DNA of 51,435 bases from Bacteroidota bacterium. GTDB lineage: Bacteria > Bacteroidota > Bacteroidia > Bacteroidales > VadinHA17. Positions within the stretch are counted from its first letter, which is position 1, and every line of letters starts with the position of its first letter. Positions 32,730 through 41,636 of this stretch are shown here, one piece after another. The position numbers were made by a program, and so were the translations under genes. The stretch spans positions 1 to 51,435 of the forward strand of contig JAUXED010000005.1 in the NCBI GenBank assembly GCA_030618105.1, given 5' to 3'. Under the pieces are notes generated by a model. That model saw only the letters and a list, made by a program, of their open reading frames with translations, was not told where the DNA came from and did not search any database.

Positions 32730-34565
32730 ATGTGTGGCATTATTGGTTACATTGGGAAAAACCCGGCATATCCTGTTATTATTAACGGATTAAAAAAACT
32801 TGAATACCGTGGATATGATTCAGCAGGGATTTCTGTTGTTGATGATAAAGTAAAAACATACAAGTGTAAAGGGAAAATTGCTGATCTTGAGAAACATATT
32901 AAAGGAAAAGATTTAAATGGTGTTATTGGTATCGGGCATACCCGCTGGGCAACACATGGAGAACCAAATGACATAAATGCTCATCCCCATAAATCACAGC
33001 ACGGACATTTTATTATAATTCATAACGGAATTATTGAGAATTATGCAAGGCTGAAAAATAAATTGACAGAAAAAGGATATAAATTTAATACCGAAACAGA
33101 TACTGAAGTTCTTGCCAACCTTATCGAACATATTTATCTTAAAGGAAAAGTTTCTGCCGAACAGGCTGTCCGTCTTGCCTTGAGGAAAGTTATAGGTGCT
33201 TATGGATTAGTTATTATTTGTGCTGATGAGCCTGAACAACTTATTGCTGCAAGGAAGGGAAGTCCACTGGTTATTGGCATAAGTGAGGATGGATATTTTA
33301 TCGCCTCAGATGCCACACCTATCGTAGAGTATACCAAAAGTGTTGTTTACCTTAATGATAATAATATTGCAATAGTTACGAAAAGTGAACTAAGTCTGAA
33401 AACTATTGGTAACAATATATTAACCCCCAAAATTCAAATCCTTGATCTTGATATCGGTGAAATAGATAAAGGAGACTTTAAGCATTTTATGCTAAAGGAG
33501 ATCTTTGAACAACCCCGGTCAATCCAGGACACTTTCAGGGGCAGGATATCAAGGGAAAGGAATACTATCCACCTTGGAGGATTACATAAAGTGATGCCGA
33601 GACTGGTTAATGCCAGGCGAATTATCATTATCGGCTGTGGTACTTCATGGCATGCTGCTCTTATCGGAGAATATCTTTTTGAGGAATTTGCAAGGATTCC
33701 CGTGGAGGTTGAATATGCTTCAGAGTTTAGATACCGTAATCCGGTGATTCATATTGATGATGTTGTAATTGTTATCAGCCAGAGTGGTGAAACGGCTGAT
33801 ACCCTGGCAGCAGTGAATCAGGCACGTGAAGCAGGCGCTCTCGTTCTTGGTATATGCAATGTAGCCGGTTCAAGTATCCCCAGAGAAACCCAGGGAGGGG
33901 TTTATACACATGCAGGACCTGAAATAGGAGTGGCTTCAACCAAAGCCTTTACTGCCCAGGTTACTGTGCTCACAATGATGGCCATGCTGATAGGGAAAAA
34001 ACGGTTTATCCTTGATGAAAAAAAATATGAAAAATTCATCACCGAGTTGCTGAGAATACCTTCAAAAATAGAAGAGATCCTGAAAAACAATGATCTTTAT
34101 AAAAAGATTGCCGGGTTATATGTTAATTCTAACAATTTTATCTACCTCGGCAGAGGTTACTTTTTCCCGGTTGCCCTGGAAGGAGCGCTGAAACTAAAAG
34201 AAATTTCATATATACATGCTGAAGGATACCCGGCAGCTGAAATGAAACATGGACCAATTGCTCTTATTGATGAAAATATGCCGGTTGTGGTTATTGCTCC
34301 CCAGGATGATTCGTATGAGAAAATTGTAAGCAATATCCAGGAGGTTAAAGCCAGGGGAGGAATTGTGATTGCTGTGGTTACTAAGGGGGATAAAACTATA
34401 AGTGAAATTGCGGACCATGTTTTTGAAGTGCCCTCGACAGTTCTTGCTCTGGCTCCGCTGCTTACTGTAATACCTCTTCAGTTGCTTTCATACCATATTG
34501 CAGTTATGAGAAGTTGTAATGTTGATCAACCGAGAAACCTGGCAAAATCTGTAACAGTCGAATGA
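32730..34565 (+). CDS. glmS: Glutamine-fructose-6-phosphate aminotransferase (isomerizing)
   Basis: The 611-residue enzyme starts 'MCGIIGYIG', Cys2 being the nucleophile of the glutaminase domain, with 'GHTRWATHGEP' and 'HNGIIENY'. Two SIS domains follow ('CGTSWHAALIGEYLFEE', 'ISQSGETADTLAA', 'YLGRGYFFPVALEGALK') and the C-terminus 'QPRNLAKSVTVE' is the conserved end that seals the ammonia channel. It makes glucosamine-6-phosphate, the precursor of UDP-GlcNAc used by the sugar genes downstream and by peptidoglycan. The leader may matter for control, but no glmS ribozyme sequence is visible. Confidence 0.96.
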   Translation: MCGIIGYIGKNPAYPVIINGLKKLEYRGYDSAGISVVDDKVKTYKCKGKIADLEKHIKGKDLNGVIGIGHTRWATHGEPNDINAHPHKSQHGHFIIIHNGIIENYARLKNKLTEKGYKFNTETDTEVLANLIEHIYLKGKVSAEQAVRLALRKVIGAYGLVIICADEPEQLIAARKGSPLVIGISEDGYFIASDATPIVEYTKSVVYLNDNNIAIVTKSELSLKTIGNNILTPKIQILDLDIGEIDKGDFKHFMLKEIFEQPRSIQDTFRGRISRERNTIHLGGLHKVMPRLVNARRIIIIGCGTSWHAALIGEYLFEEFARIPVEVEYASEFRYRNPVIHIDDVVIVISQSGETADTLAAVNQAREAGALVLGICNVAGSSIPRETQGGVYTHAGPEIGVASTKAFTAQVTVLTMMAMLIGKKRFILDEKKYEKFITELLRIPSKIEEILKNNDLYKKIAGLYVNSNNFIYLGRGYFFPVALEGALKLKEISYIHAEGYPAAEMKHGPIALIDENMPVVVIAPQDDSYEKIVSNIQEVKARGGIVIAVVTKGDKTISEIADHVFEVPSTVLALAPLLTVIPLQLLSYHIAVMRSCNVDQPRNLAKSVTVE

Positions 34566-34570
34566 ATTAG

Positions 34571-34598
34571 TCGGCAGTCCTCAGTCGGCAGTCGGCAA
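34571..34598 (+). repeat. 7-nt tandem repeat TCGGCAG, 4 units
   Basis: Units TCGGCAG, TCCTCAG, TCGGCAG, TCGGCAA, beginning 5 nt after the glmS stop, in its sense. Confidence 0.88.
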
Positions 34599-34701
34599 TT
34601 GGTTAGCATCAAATAGCTATACTTTTATTGGGGGCTGAAGACTGGAGATTGAAGACCAATAAATTAAGTGGTACACTGGAAAACCAAGTAGCAATAATAT
34701 A

Positions 34702-34822
34702 ATGGCAACTAGATTTAAAAACTTAACTTCACATAATTTTTTTGATGATATTTAATAAACGATCTGAAGAAATCGGACGATTACTTAATCATATAATTCA
34801 AAATCATGAAAAGTATATATAG
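34702..34822 (+). pseudogene. Possible remnant of a four-helix-bundle (23S IVS-type) protein
   Basis: The two short frames (34702-34755 and 34745-34822) resemble the first and last parts of a roughly 120-residue four-helix-bundle protein, but are in different frames and lack the middle. The resemblance is from memory of the family and short, so this is a weak call. If right, the internal two-thirds was deleted. Confidence 0.25.
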
Positions 34823-34837
34823 CCTGGTCTTTAGTTT

Positions 34838-34864
34838 GCCGACTGAAGATTGAAGACTGCCGAC
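34838..34864 (-). repeat. CAGTC-type repeat in reverse orientation
   Basis: Minus sense GTCGGCAGTCTTCAATC-like units. This is the only clear copy opposite to the direction of both neighbouring genes, and it pairs as an inverted arm with 34571-34598. Confidence 0.75.
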
Positions 34865-34905
34865 TTTAATATAATGGGATTAGCCATTTTAAATATTTTA
34901 TTAAT

Positions 34906-36897
34906 ATGAATACATACCGGAAACTTACCCCAGAGGAGATAAAACAACTTAACCGGCAAAATTGTTGTACGGATGACTGGTTAAAGGTTGAAGTAACCAA
35001 TGATTTTAATCCCGCGAATGTTAAAAACGTGACTTTCTCGGGGAAGATCCGGATGGGTTGCTTCGAAAAAGAGTTTGAACTATCTAACGGAATGAAAAAA
35101 CAATCAGGTATTTATGATGCTGTTTTGCATAATTCCATAATTGGTGATAATACCTATATTGCACAGGTTAGAAATTACATGGCAAATTATGAGGTTGGTG
35201 AAGGATCATTTATCGAAAATGTGGACATAATTGAAGTGGATGGAGAAAGTTCGTTTGGTAATGGTGTTTTGGTGAATGTTCTGGACGAGACCGGGGGAAG
35301 AAAACTTCCGATATTTAATGAATTATCAGCTCATCTGGCTTATATCCTGGTACTGTATCGCCATCGTCCCGATATGATAGAAAAACTGTTTCAGATGATC
35401 GGAAATTACACGCGAACGGTAACTTCAGTGAAAGGAAAGATAGGGAATAATGTGAAAATTACGAATTCGAGGATCATTAAGAATGTATCTATTGGGGATA
35501 ACTCTTCCATTGAAGGGGCAGAGATGCTATCCAATGGAAGCATTAATTCCAATTCTCTTGATCCGGTTTATATAGGTCCCGGTGTAATTATGGAAGATTT
35601 CATCGTGTCATCAGGTGCAACTGTTTCGGATTCAACGGTTATTGATAAATGTTTTATCGGGCAGGCATGTGAGCATAAAAAGCACTATTCAGCCGAAAAC
35701 TCTTTGTTCTTTGCAAATTGTGCCGGTTTCCACGGAGAAGCCTGTTCGCTTTTTGCCGGTCCATATACCGTTACACATCATAAGTCTACCTTGCTTATTG
35801 CCGGAATGTTTTCTTTTATGAATGCCGGCAGTGGTTCAAATCAAAGTAATCATATGTATAAACTCGGACCAATACATCAGGGTATTGTTGAGCGAGGGGC
35901 AAAAACAACCAGCAATTCCTATCTTCTATGGCCTGCAAAGGTTGGTCCGTTTACCCTGGTAATGGGAAGGCATTACAAAAATTCTGATACGTCGAACCTG
36001 CCATTCTCTTATATTGTGGAAAGTAAAGATGAAAGTATACTTGCTCCGGGTGTAAATTTGCGTAGTGTCGGAACAATCAGGGATGCCCAAAAATGGCCCA
36101 GGAGAGACCGCCGTAAAGATACCCGGAAACTTGACTTCATTAATTTTAATTTACTCAGCCCATACACAATAAATAAAATGATAGCAGGACGCGACCTGCT
36201 GATAAAACTCAGGGAGTATTCAGGTGAAAAATCTGATTTCTATACTTATGAGAATACAAAGATTTCCAGAGCTTCTCTTGAAAGGGGAATAAAATTATAC
36301 GGAATGGGAATTGATAAATTCCTTGGGAACTCGTTGATCAAAAGACTGGAAATAGCTAAATTCAGAACTAACCGGGAGATAAGGGAAAGACTGAAGCCTG
36401 ATACCGTAATTGGAAAAGGGAAATGGATTGATCTGGCGGGCCTCATTGCTCCTTTAGATGAGATTGAAAAACTAATGAATGATATTGAGCGGGGAAAAAT
36501 TGATTCTTTAAAGGATATTCGCAAGGTTTTTGAATTCCTGCATAATAATTATTATACCTACGAGTGGACCTGGGTTATTGATATAATACAAAAAGAGACA
36601 GGGAAGAACCTGGCTGATTTTACAGCGGAAGATATTATCCAATTAACCACCAGGTGGAAGAAGAGTGTTACAGATCTTGATGAAATGCTTTATGATGATG
36701 CCAGAAAAGAATTTACACTTTCAAAGCAAACAGGTTTTGGTATTGATGGAGATATGAAAACCAAGCTTCTTGATTTTGCCCAGGTAAGAGGTGATTTTGA
36801 AAAAAACCAACAGGTATCAGCAATTAAAGACCATATTGAGAAAAAATCATTTCTCGGAAATGAGTTAATTGAAAGAATGAAAATGGTTAAATTATAG
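34906..36897 (+). CDS. DUF4954 protein with left-handed beta-helix
   Basis: The 663-residue protein has a hexapeptide-repeat (LpxA-like) region at about residues 75-260 ('NSIIGDNTYIAQVRNYMANY', 'GNNVKITNSRIIKNVSIGDN') and an alpha-helical second half with 'GFHGEACSLFAGPYTVTHHKS' and 'GMFSFMNAGSGSNQSNHMYK'. This is the DUF4954 family of Bacteroidetes, with possible relation to nucleotidyl- or acyltransferases. Histidines in 'PYTVTHHKS' and 'KLGPIHQG' are candidates for a site, but the reaction is unknown. The stop TAG (36895-36897) is inside the first unit of a 9-nt repeat. Confidence 0.8.
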   Translation: MNTYRKLTPEEIKQLNRQNCCTDDWLKVEVTNDFNPANVKNVTFSGKIRMGCFEKEFELSNGMKKQSGIYDAVLHNSIIGDNTYIAQVRNYMANYEVGEGSFIENVDIIEVDGESSFGNGVLVNVLDETGGRKLPIFNELSAHLAYILVLYRHRPDMIEKLFQMIGNYTRTVTSVKGKIGNNVKITNSRIIKNVSIGDNSSIEGAEMLSNGSINSNSLDPVYIGPGVIMEDFIVSSGATVSDSTVIDKCFIGQACEHKKHYSAENSLFFANCAGFHGEACSLFAGPYTVTHHKSTLLIAGMFSFMNAGSGSNQSNHMYKLGPIHQGIVERGAKTTSNSYLLWPAKVGPFTLVMGRHYKNSDTSNLPFSYIVESKDESILAPGVNLRSVGTIRDAQKWPRRDRRKDTRKLDFINFNLLSPYTINKMIAGRDLLIKLREYSGEKSDFYTYENTKISRASLERGIKLYGMGIDKFLGNSLIKRLEIAKFRTNREIRERLKPDTVIGKGKWIDLAGLIAPLDEIEKLMNDIERGKIDSLKDIRKVFEFLHNNYYTYEWTWVIDIIQKETGKNLADFTAEDIIQLTTRWKKSVTDLDEMLYDDARKEFTLSKQTGFGIDGDMKTKLLDFAQVRGDFEKNQQVSAIKDHIEKKSFLGNELIERMKMVKL

Positions 36898-36956
36898 AGG
36901 GGATAGAGGGGATAGAGGGAATAGAGGGAATAGGAGGAATAGAGGGAATAGTAGAG
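36894..36956 (+). repeat. 9-nt tandem repeat ATAGAGGGG/ATAGAGGGA, 7 units, containing the stop codon
   Basis: Units ATAGAGGGG twice, ATAGAGGGA twice, ATAGGAGGA, ATAGAGGGA, ATAGTAGAG. The TAG stop of the DUF4954 gene (36895-36897) lies in the first unit. Confidence 0.92.
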
Positions 36957-36991
36957 TGTTCTAAAATAACTAAGTATTATCCTGAAGAAGG

Positions 36992-38047
36992 TTATCTTTT
37001 TACATATTGGTCAGAATAGTATTTTTCATATTCTCCGGATATCACATGGTTAAGCCATTCGGTGTTTTCCAGATACCATATAATTGTTTTCTCCAGTCCT
37101 TCTATAAAATTAACCGAAGGTTTCCACCCCAGTTCTCTCTGAATCTTTCCCGAATCAATGGCATAACGCAGATCATGTCCTGCACGGTCTTTTACAAAGG
37201 TGATCAGTTTTGCTGATGTTCCCGGTTCCCTGTTGAGCTTGCAGTCCATTACTTCACAAAGCTGATGAATGAGGTCAATATTCCTCCATTCATTATTGCC
37301 TCCAATATTGTATGTTTCTCCGGTTTTACCTTTATGGAATATCAAGTCGATGGCATTAGCATGATCTTCAACGTAGAGCCAGTCACGTATATTCTTCCCC
37401 TTACCGTAAACAGGGATCTCTTTATTGTTTGTGATGTTGTTGATAGCCAACGGGATCAGTTTTTCCGGAAACTGATTGGGGCCATAATTATTTGAACAAT
37501 TAGAAATGACTATTGGAAGGCTAAATGTGTGATAATAAGCCCTTACCAGGTGATCAGAACTTGCCTTTGAAGAAGAATAAGGGCTACGGGGATCATAAGG
37601 AGTCGATTCAACAAAATATCCTTCTTTACCTAATGATCCGTAAACCTCATCGGTTGAGATATGATAGAACAACCTGTCTTTATAATTGTTTCCCCAGAGC
37701 TCCTTTGCCGCGTTCAGCAGGTTAACTGTGCCGATTATATTTGTAAAAATAAATTCTGTCGGGTTGGAAATTGAACGATCAACATGCGATTCGGCAGCTA
37801 AATGAATAACACCTGTGAAATTATATTTTTTGAACAGACCAAAAACAAATTCCGGATCAATTATATCACCCTTTTCTAAAATATAGTTCTCTTTACTGTC
37901 AATATCCTTAAGATTTTCAAGATTCCCGGCATAGGTTAGCTTGTCAAGATTTACGATCTGATAATCGGGATATTGGCTGACAAATCTGCGAACCACATGT
38001 GAACCGATGAATCCTGCACCTCCTGTAATAAGAACTGTTTTTTTCAT
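36992..38047 (-). CDS. rfbB: dTDP-glucose 4,6-dehydratase
   Basis: About 351 residues from the ATG at 38047 ('MKKTVLITGGAGFIGSHVVR'); an upstream in-frame start at 38095 overlaps galE and adds a non-conserved tail. The NAD motif GGxGxxG, 'STDEVYGS' and the catalytic 'YSSSKASSDHLV' are present, and 'NNYGPNQFPEKLIP' is typical of RfbB. It makes dTDP-4-keto-6-deoxyglucose. rfbA, rfbC and rfbD are not in the window, so the final dTDP sugar cannot be told. It lies 11 nt after galE. Confidence 0.9.
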   Translation of the reverse strand: MKKTVLITGGAGFIGSHVVRRFVSQYPDYQIVNLDKLTYAGNLENLKDIDSKENYILEKGDIIDPEFVFGLFKKYNFTGVIHLAAESHVDRSISNPTEFIFTNIIGTVNLLNAAKELWGNNYKDRLFYHISTDEVYGSLGKEGYFVESTPYDPRSPYSSSKASSDHLVRAYYHTFSLPIVISNCSNNYGPNQFPEKLIPLAINNITNNKEIPVYGKGKNIRDWLYVEDHANAIDLIFHKGKTGETYNIGGNNEWRNIDLIHQLCEVMDCKLNREPGTSAKLITFVKDRAGHDLRYAIDSGKIQRELGWKPSVNFIEGLEKTIIWYLENTEWLNHVISGEYEKYYSDQYVKR

Positions 38048-38058
38048 CTGTTTGTTTT

Positions 38059-39087
38059 TTATTTTTGCTTCTTTAAATATTTCTGCCAATTCCATGCTGA
38101 CAGCATTGCATCATCAAGACTTCTTTCAGCTTTCCATCCCAACTCTTTATTCGCAAGGCTTGTATCTCCCCATACTTTCTCTATATCTCCGGGCCTTCTG
38201 TCAACTATTTTATAATTCAGTTTTTCACCCGTTGCACGTTCAAACGATTTGATAGCTTCCAATACAGATACACCTTCTCCTGTTCCCAGGTTAAACACTT
38301 CATAATTTTTTTTATTTTGATTGTTCAACAATCTCTGCAAGGCAACTACATGAGCTTTTGCCAGGTCAACAACATGCAGGTAATCCCTTATTGCCGAACC
38401 GTCAGGAGTGTTATAATCATCTCCAAAAACTTTTAGCTCATCACGTATCCCAATAGCTGTTTGTGTAATAAACGGGACCAGGTTATCGGGTATACCAATA
38501 GGTAATTCACCGATCAAAGCTGAAGGATGAGCTCCAATTGGATTAAAATACCTGAGTGATATTGCTTTAAGTGAGGGGGTTGATAGAAGAGTATCACTTA
38601 TGATATCTTCCATTATTTGCTTTGTATTACCATAAGGAGACATCGCCTTTTTTACAGGAGCCTCTTCTGAAACAGGCAGTTTATCAGGTTGTCCGTAAAC
38701 AGTGCATGATGATGAAAAAACCATATACGGAACATTTTTCTCCTTCATGAAGTGGAGAAGGTTTATGGTAGACACCAGATTGTTATAGTAATATTTCAGT
38801 GGATTTGATACCGATTCCCCTACTGCTTTAAAGGCAGCAAAGTGAATAATGGCTCCAATACCGGCATGTTTCTCAAAAAAGGATCTGAGTTGTGATTTAT
38901 TACAAACATCAAGTTTTTCAAACAGTGGACGCTTACCGGTAATTTCTTCGATACCATCCAATGCATTCATATTTGAATTGGAAAGGTTATCAACAATAAT
39001 AACTTCGAATCCTGATTCTATCAGTTCAACAACAGTATGTGAACCAATATAACCGACCCCTCCTGTAACAAGAATTTGTTTTCCCAT
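38059..39087 (-). CDS. galE: UDP-glucose 4-epimerase
   Basis: The 342-residue SDR protein has 'TGGVGYIGSHT', 'SSSCTVYG' and 'YGNTKQIMEDII' with the catalytic Tyr-x3-Lys, plus 'SLRYFNPIGAHPS', 'DGSAIRDYLHVVDLA' and 'NLGTGEGVSVLE', all GalE signatures. It interconverts UDP-glucose/galactose and possibly the N-acetylated forms. The stop of the upstream dehydrogenase gene is 1 nt away, so co-translation is likely. Confidence 0.92.
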   Translation of the reverse strand: MGKQILVTGGVGYIGSHTVVELIESGFEVIIVDNLSNSNMNALDGIEEITGKRPLFEKLDVCNKSQLRSFFEKHAGIGAIIHFAAFKAVGESVSNPLKYYYNNLVSTINLLHFMKEKNVPYMVFSSSCTVYGQPDKLPVSEEAPVKKAMSPYGNTKQIMEDIISDTLLSTPSLKAISLRYFNPIGAHPSALIGELPIGIPDNLVPFITQTAIGIRDELKVFGDDYNTPDGSAIRDYLHVVDLAKAHVVALQRLLNNQNKKNYEVFNLGTGEGVSVLEAIKSFERATGEKLNYKIVDRRPGDIEKVWGDTSLANKELGWKAERSLDDAMLSAWNWQKYLKKQK

Positions 39088-39088
39088 T

Positions 39089-40351
39089 TTATAAACTCAA
39101 ATATTCCAATTGGTTAATTTTATTTCTAAATATCCCTTTTATATCAACAAAAATGGCTTTATCAGCAGCGATTGAAGTAAAATACTTTTCATCCAATGTT
39201 TCGTATTCTTTATGATTTACTGCCAGAACTATGGCATCATAACCTTTCCCAATCTTTTTCTTAAGTTCGAATCCAAATTCTTTATTAACCTCTTGCATAT
39301 TAGCATTTGGATCAATTATGTCAACTTTTACACCGAAAGAGACAAATTCATTAATCATATCAACCACTTTGGAATTCCTTATATCACTAACATTCTCTTT
39401 AAATGTTACTCCCAGTATCAAAACTTTGGCTTCAGAAATATTTTTCTTTTGGGCTATAATTTTTTTTACAGTTTGTTTGGCAATATAGGCACCCATTGAA
39501 TCATTTACAAACCGCCCCGAATTAATTATCCGGGCATGATATCCAAGTTCCCTGGCTTTGTAAGACAGATAGTAAGGATCAACTCCTATACAGTGTCCCC
39601 CTACAAGACCGGGGGAAAATTTCAGGAAATTCCATTTTGTACCCGCTGCTTCAAGCACTTCGTAGGTATTGATATTCATACGGTTAAAGATAATTGAAAG
39701 TTCGTTCATAAAAGCGATATTGATATCCCGCTGGGTATTCTCAATAATTTTGGCAGCTTCGGCAACTTTTATAGAACCGGCACGGTGAATACCTGCTTCA
39801 ATGATTATCTCGTATGTTTTACTTATGAACTCCAGAGCTTCATCATCACAACCCGATACCACTTTAACAATTTTTATAAGTGTGTGTTCCCTGTCTCCCG
39901 GATTTATTCTTTCCGGGGAAAAACCAACTTTAAAATCCTTGCCGCAGGAAAGTCCGCTTTCTTTTTCAAGCAGGGGAATACATTCTTCCTCCGTACATCC
40001 GGGGTAAACAGTTGATTCGAAAACGACATAATCTTCTCTTTTTAGCTGTTTGCCCACTAATGATGTGGCATTTAAAAGCATGGTCAGGTCGGGAAGGTTA
40101 TGATCATCAATAGGTGTTGGTACTGCAATAATGTGGAAAGATGCCTCTTTTAAGTCATTGGGGTCAGTAGTGAATTGAATGTTTTTTCCCATAAATTCTT
40201 CAGGGAGCAACTCATGGCTCGGATCTTCACCTTTTTTCATCATTTCTATCCTGTCTTCCCGGATATCAAATCCGATAACAGGAAAATGTTTTGCGAATTC
40301 CAAAGCTAAGGGAAGTCCTACATATCCCAACCCGGATACAGATATTTTCAT
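39089..40351 (-). CDS. UDP-N-acetylhexosamine 6-dehydrogenase (WbpA/TviB-like)
   Basis: The 420-residue enzyme has the NAD motif 'GLGYVGLPLALEFAK', 'GFSPERINPGD', and the catalytic Cys254 in 'GLVGGHCIGVDPYYLSYKA', the signatures of UDP-glucose/GlcNAc dehydrogenases. Features such as 'VPTPIDDHNLPDL' and 'STVYPGCTEE' fit the TviB/WbpO/WbpA group that oxidises UDP-N-acetylhexosamines to uronic acids. It follows the WbpB/D/E-like genes, giving the first step of UDP-diacetamido-glucuronate synthesis. Whether it prefers UDP-GlcNAc or UDP-GalNAc cannot be read from sequence alone. Confidence 0.88.
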   Translation of the reverse strand: MKISVSGLGYVGLPLALEFAKHFPVIGFDIREDRIEMMKKGEDPSHELLPEEFMGKNIQFTTDPNDLKEASFHIIAVPTPIDDHNLPDLTMLLNATSLVGKQLKREDYVVFESTVYPGCTEEECIPLLEKESGLSCGKDFKVGFSPERINPGDREHTLIKIVKVVSGCDDEALEFISKTYEIIIEAGIHRAGSIKVAEAAKIIENTQRDINIAFMNELSIIFNRMNINTYEVLEAAGTKWNFLKFSPGLVGGHCIGVDPYYLSYKARELGYHARIINSGRFVNDSMGAYIAKQTVKKIIAQKKNISEAKVLILGVTFKENVSDIRNSKVVDMINEFVSFGVKVDIIDPNANMQEVNKEFGFELKKKIGKGYDAIVLAVNHKEYETLDEKYFTSIAADKAIFVDIKGIFRNKINQLEYLSL

Positions 40352-40362
40352 GTTTGTTTTAT

Positions 40363-40418
40363 TAAATGAAGAAATGCTAAAATGCTAAAATGAGTGAATG
40401 ATTAAATGAATAAATGAT
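40363..40418 (-). repeat. 8-nt tandem repeat (plus AAAATGCT/TAAATGAA), 7 units
   Basis: Plus-strand units TAAATGAA, GAAATGCT, AAAATGCT, AAAATGAG, TGAATGAT, TAAATGAA, TAAATGAT. It lies in the leader of the dehydrogenase gene and is followed by the AAAAATCGTGAAT block (40427-40439) also seen before topA. Confidence 0.85.
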
Positions 40419-40439
40419 TAAAGTTAAAAAATCGTGAAT

Positions 40440-40466
40440 TTCCTCATTACCTCATCTCCTCATCAC
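40440..40466 (-). repeat. GATGAGGAGATGAGGTAATGAGG repeat (minus sense)
   Basis: Three 8-nt units of the GATGAGG family, in the sense of the upstream Gfo/Idh gene (minus). Confidence 0.85.
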
Positions 40467-40509
40467 AATTCTTCTTCTTAAATCTTAAACTCTTCTCTTC
40501 TTTCTTTAC

Positions 40510-40530
40510 TTTCAACTTTCAACTTTCAAC
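40510..40530 (-). repeat. 7-nt GTTGAAA repeat holding the stop codon of the Gfo/Idh gene
   Basis: Three perfect GTTGAAA units on the minus strand; the TGA stop (40526-40528) is inside the first one. Confidence 0.9.
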
Positions 40531-41488
40531 TTATATTCCTACAGATAGGGTGATATTCACCTTTTAATCCTATAGGTTCTGTATTTCGTATTGCATAAAC
40601 TGTCTCGATCGATTTTTTTGCATCTTCAAGACAAAATCCCTTACCCCGGAGTATTTTCTGATAGCTAATTGTATGAAGGTCGGTAAAACCATCACTGAAT
40701 TCAATTTCTTTACCTTCAAGCTTGATCGAACGGAAAGTACGTTGTCCATTTTCCTTAATTTTAACCGGAATGTCATTTTTATCTACACTGAGGAACCATC
40801 TTACTCTTGCTTTTTCAAGTTCAAGATACCCGGCAGCTTTATTATTTTGTGATATATGAACCACATTCTTTTTTACATTGCCGAATATCCATGTTAACAT
40901 ATCAAAAAAATGAACACCAATATTTGTTGCAACCCCGCCAGATTTCTGAATATCTCCTTTCCATGAAATAAAATACCAGTTTCCGCGACTTGTTATATAT
41001 GTCAGATCGAGATTAAAAATTTTATCCTTTGGGCTTTCGTCAATTATCTTTTTTAATTTAATGATAGAAGGGTGTAGTCGTAGTTGAAAGATCGTGTTCA
41101 CCCTTTTACCGGTTTCCTTTTCAATTTCCTGCAGTGCTTCAATATTCCATGGGTTTAATACGATAGGCTTTTCACAGATGGCGTCTGCCTGATGTCGCAA
41201 CGCAAAACGTATATGTGAATCATGCAGGTAATTAGGAGAACATATACTGACATAGTCTATTTTTGTTCCAACTCTCCGCAGTTTATCGATATGGCGGTCG
41301 AATCGTTCAAATTCCACAAAAAAATCGGAATAAGGGAAAAACCCATCCATAACACCAACACTGTCAAACTTGTCCAATGCTGCAAGAAGAATGTTATTGG
41401 TATCTTTTATAGCTTTTAAATGTCTGACAGCTATAAAACCCGCAACACCAATTAGTGCAAAATTTGCTTGTTTCTCCTTATTTTTCAT
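40526..41488 (-). CDS. wbpB: Gfo/Idh/MocA oxidoreductase, WbpB-like
   Basis: The 320-residue protein has an N-terminal Rossmann fold ('FALIGVAGFIAVRHLKAI'), the EKP motif in 'DAICEKPIVL', and 'GGVATNIGVHFFDMLTWIFG' with the His of the active site. This is the WbpB pattern: NAD-dependent 3-oxidation of UDP-GlcNAcA. With the neighbours it forms the UDP-diacetamido-uronate pathway. It has its own promoter-like site (41510-41539). The C-terminal codons run into the GTTGAAA repeat, which supplies the stop. Confidence 0.85.
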   Translation of the reverse strand: MKNKEKQANFALIGVAGFIAVRHLKAIKDTNNILLAALDKFDSVGVMDGFFPYSDFFVEFERFDRHIDKLRRVGTKIDYVSICSPNYLHDSHIRFALRHQADAICEKPIVLNPWNIEALQEIEKETGKRVNTIFQLRLHPSIIKLKKIIDESPKDKIFNLDLTYITSRGNWYFISWKGDIQKSGGVATNIGVHFFDMLTWIFGNVKKNVVHISQNNKAAGYLELEKARVRWFLSVDKNDIPVKIKENGQRTFRSIKLEGKEIEFSDGFTDLHTISYQKILRGKGFCLEDAKKSIETVYAIRNTEPIGLKGEYHPICRNIS

Positions 41489-41509
41489 AGTAATTAATTT
41501 GTGGATAAC

Positions 41510-41539
41510 AAAGGTAGTTATTTGTATCGGAGTTTCAAT
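41510..41539 (-). promoter_or_regulatory. Bacteroidetes-type promoter before the WbpB-like gene
   Basis: Minus strand: TTG (41539-41537), 19 nt, TACCTTTG (41517-41510). The start codon is 22 nt downstream. Confidence 0.55.
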
Positions 41540-41636
41540 GTTAATGGTTTGTGAATGGCTAATTTCATTATGTTTTGCATTTCTAAACTGACTGCCGACT
41601 ATTAACTAATTTGCGAAGCGACGTTCTTAAGTTATG

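Larger units (their letters stand above)
34566..34905. other. 340-nt gap with inverted repeat arms around a short gene relic
   Basis: A CAGTCGG array after glmS (34571-34598) and its reverse-complement-like copy (34838-34864) enclose about 240 nt. Inside, a start-like frame at 34702 ('MATRFKNLTSHNFFDD') and, in another frame, 34745-34822 ('KRSEEIGRLLNHIIQNHEKY') recall the ends of a four-helix-bundle protein, with the middle missing. Confidence 0.4.
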
